Of a DNA stretch of 6,163 nucleotides, positions 5,327 through 6,163 are shown piece by piece. Positions within the stretch are counted from its first letter, which is position 1. Each line of letters starts with the position of its first letter. Position numbers and translations under genes: made by a program. Under the pieces are notes generated by a model, which was not told where the DNA came from, searched no databases, and saw only the letters and a program-made list of their open reading frames with translations. Source of the stretch: an uncultured Hyphomicrobiales bacterium (lineage in GTDB: Bacteria > Pseudomonadota > Alphaproteobacteria > Rhizobiales > CAJQND01). The stretch covers positions 1-6,163 of the forward strand of contig CAJQND010000045.1 of the NCBI GenBank assembly GCA_905479595.1, in the 5' to 3' direction.

Positions 5327-6163
5327 TCAAACCGCAATAGAGTGCTTTGCCTTACCCGCATTCAGATAACGATCGAATTGGGCGCAAATAGATCGAATGA
5401 AAGGACGTCCTTTTTCGGTCACCACGAACCCGTCGTTGGTCGCATCGAACAAACCATCGTCGTCATTGCGTACAAAAGTTTGCGCTTCCTCGGTGATAAC
5501 ATTGGCAGCAGCTCCGAACTTTTCCGTCAAATGCTTACTGGAAAGTGCGAAGTCACACATAAGCCGCTCAATGACGTGGGCGCGCAGCCGGTCATCACCG
5601 CTGAACGCGATCCCCTTTTTGATCGCAAGTCCGGTTTCTTCTATTTGACGACGATATTCTGCCGTAGGCACTTCGTTTTGCAGGTAACCCTGAGGCAGTT
5701 GTCCGATGGCGGATGCGCCAAACCCTATGAGCGCATCACAGGCATCGGTTGTGTAACCTTGGAAGTTGCGGCGTAATTCGCCGCGCCGGGCTGCAAGCGC
5801 CAACTCATCGCCTGGTTTGGCGAAATGGTCCATGCCGATCGGATCGAATCCGGAATTGAGTAGTTCTGATGCCCCTCTGGTAGATTGTTGAAAACGCTCG
5901 TAAATATCGGGCAAAGCGTCGTCTTCTATCATTTTTTGATGGCTCTTCATCCAAGGGACATGAGCATAGCCAAACATTGATACCCGGTCTGGGTTTAAGG
6001 AAGCCACCTGACGCACTGTCTTGGCGACTGATTCCTCACTTTGATGGGGCAAACCATAAAGCAGATCGAGATTGACCGAAGATACACCGCGCGCCCGCAG
6101 GCCCTCGATAGATGCTGCGGTTTCCTCATAGCTCTGTCGCCGGTTAATGGCGTCTTGAACCAC
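5327..6163 (-). CDS. hemN: Oxygen-independent coproporphyrinogen III oxidase, 3' part
   Basis: This is the C-terminal 278 residues of the radical-SAM enzyme that decarboxylates coproporphyrinogen III to protoporphyrinogen IX without oxygen, in cytosolic heme synthesis. The window edge cuts the gene: its first codon, GTG, is an internal valine of the VQD motif, not a start. About 170-180 N-terminal residues, with the CxxxCxxC cluster motif, lie outside. Visible family signatures are VNLDLLYGLP (about 30-39), MFGYAHVPW (about 63-71), GMDHFAKPGDELA (about 110-122) and RNFQGYTT (about 132-139). MDHFA and NFQGYTT mark HemN proper rather than HemW. The C-terminal domain (about 185-278) is complete. 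The gene is convergent with the Fnr-type regulator, and hemN is a common Fnr target; its promoter is not in the window. Confidence 0.94.
   Translation of the reverse strand: MVQDAINRRQSYEETAASIEGLRARGVSSVNLDLLYGLPHQSEESVAKTVRQVASLNPDRVSMFGYAHVPWMKSHQKMIEDDALPDIYERFQQSTRGASELLNSGFDPIGMDHFAKPGDELALAARRGELRRNFQGYTTDACDALIGFGASAIGQLPQGYLQNEVPTAEYRRQIEETGLAIKKGIAFSGDDRLRAHVIERLMCDFALSSKHLTEKFGAAANVITEEAQTFVRNDDDGLFDATNDGFVVTEKGRPFIRSICAQFDRYLNAGKAKHSIAV

Noticed and set aside
5317..5334. Possible bidirectional terminator between fnr and hemN (CGGT...ACCG around a T-run)
   Set aside because: The stem is only 4 bp and the T-run lies in the loop, so it lacks the form of an intrinsic terminator.

Overview
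The window reads as a piece of an alphaproteobacterial chromosome, most likely order Hyphomicrobiales (Rhizobiales). The grounds are a DUF2336 protein, a rhizobial-length NAD kinase, and an FnrN/FnrL-type oxygen regulator with a Cx2Cx7C cluster motif next to hemN. The genus cannot be settled from this sequence. I see no mobile element, CRISPR array, tRNA or rRNA. All six protein genes look intact except the last, which is cut by the window edge.

Layout. On the plus strand, a YcaD-like MFS transporter (63-1349) is followed after 119 bp by a DUF2336 protein (1469-2641). A convergent 262-bp gap follows. It holds one intrinsic terminator for the plus-strand genes and a second, very stable one for the minus strand. 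The minus-strand terminator may end a roughly 85-nt small RNA, because a promoter-like sequence sits at the right distance upstream. On the minus strand come NAD kinase (2904-3671) and, upstream of it, an exported TPR protein (3755-4375). A 211-bp divergent intergenic region then leads to a plus-strand oxygen-sensing Crp/Fnr regulator (4587-5315). This converges, with only 11 bp between stop codons, on the 3' part of hemN (5327-6163, minus strand, continuing beyond the window).

Functional links. The clearest unit is fnr plus hemN: an Fe-S oxygen sensor beside the oxygen-independent coproporphyrinogen III oxidase, which supplies heme under low oxygen and is a classic Fnr-regulated gene. NAD kinase supplies NADP(H). 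The transporter substrate and the roles of the DUF2336 and TPR proteins cannot be told from sequence.

The coding content is ordinary. The points worth a second look are non-coding: the candidate sRNA at about 2723-2808, twin ATTGCAAT palindromes exactly 20 bp apart upstream of fnr, an 11-bp inverted repeat across the MFS stop codon, and a 15-bp palindrome upstream of the MFS ribosome binding site. I did not find a convincing new multi-gene system.
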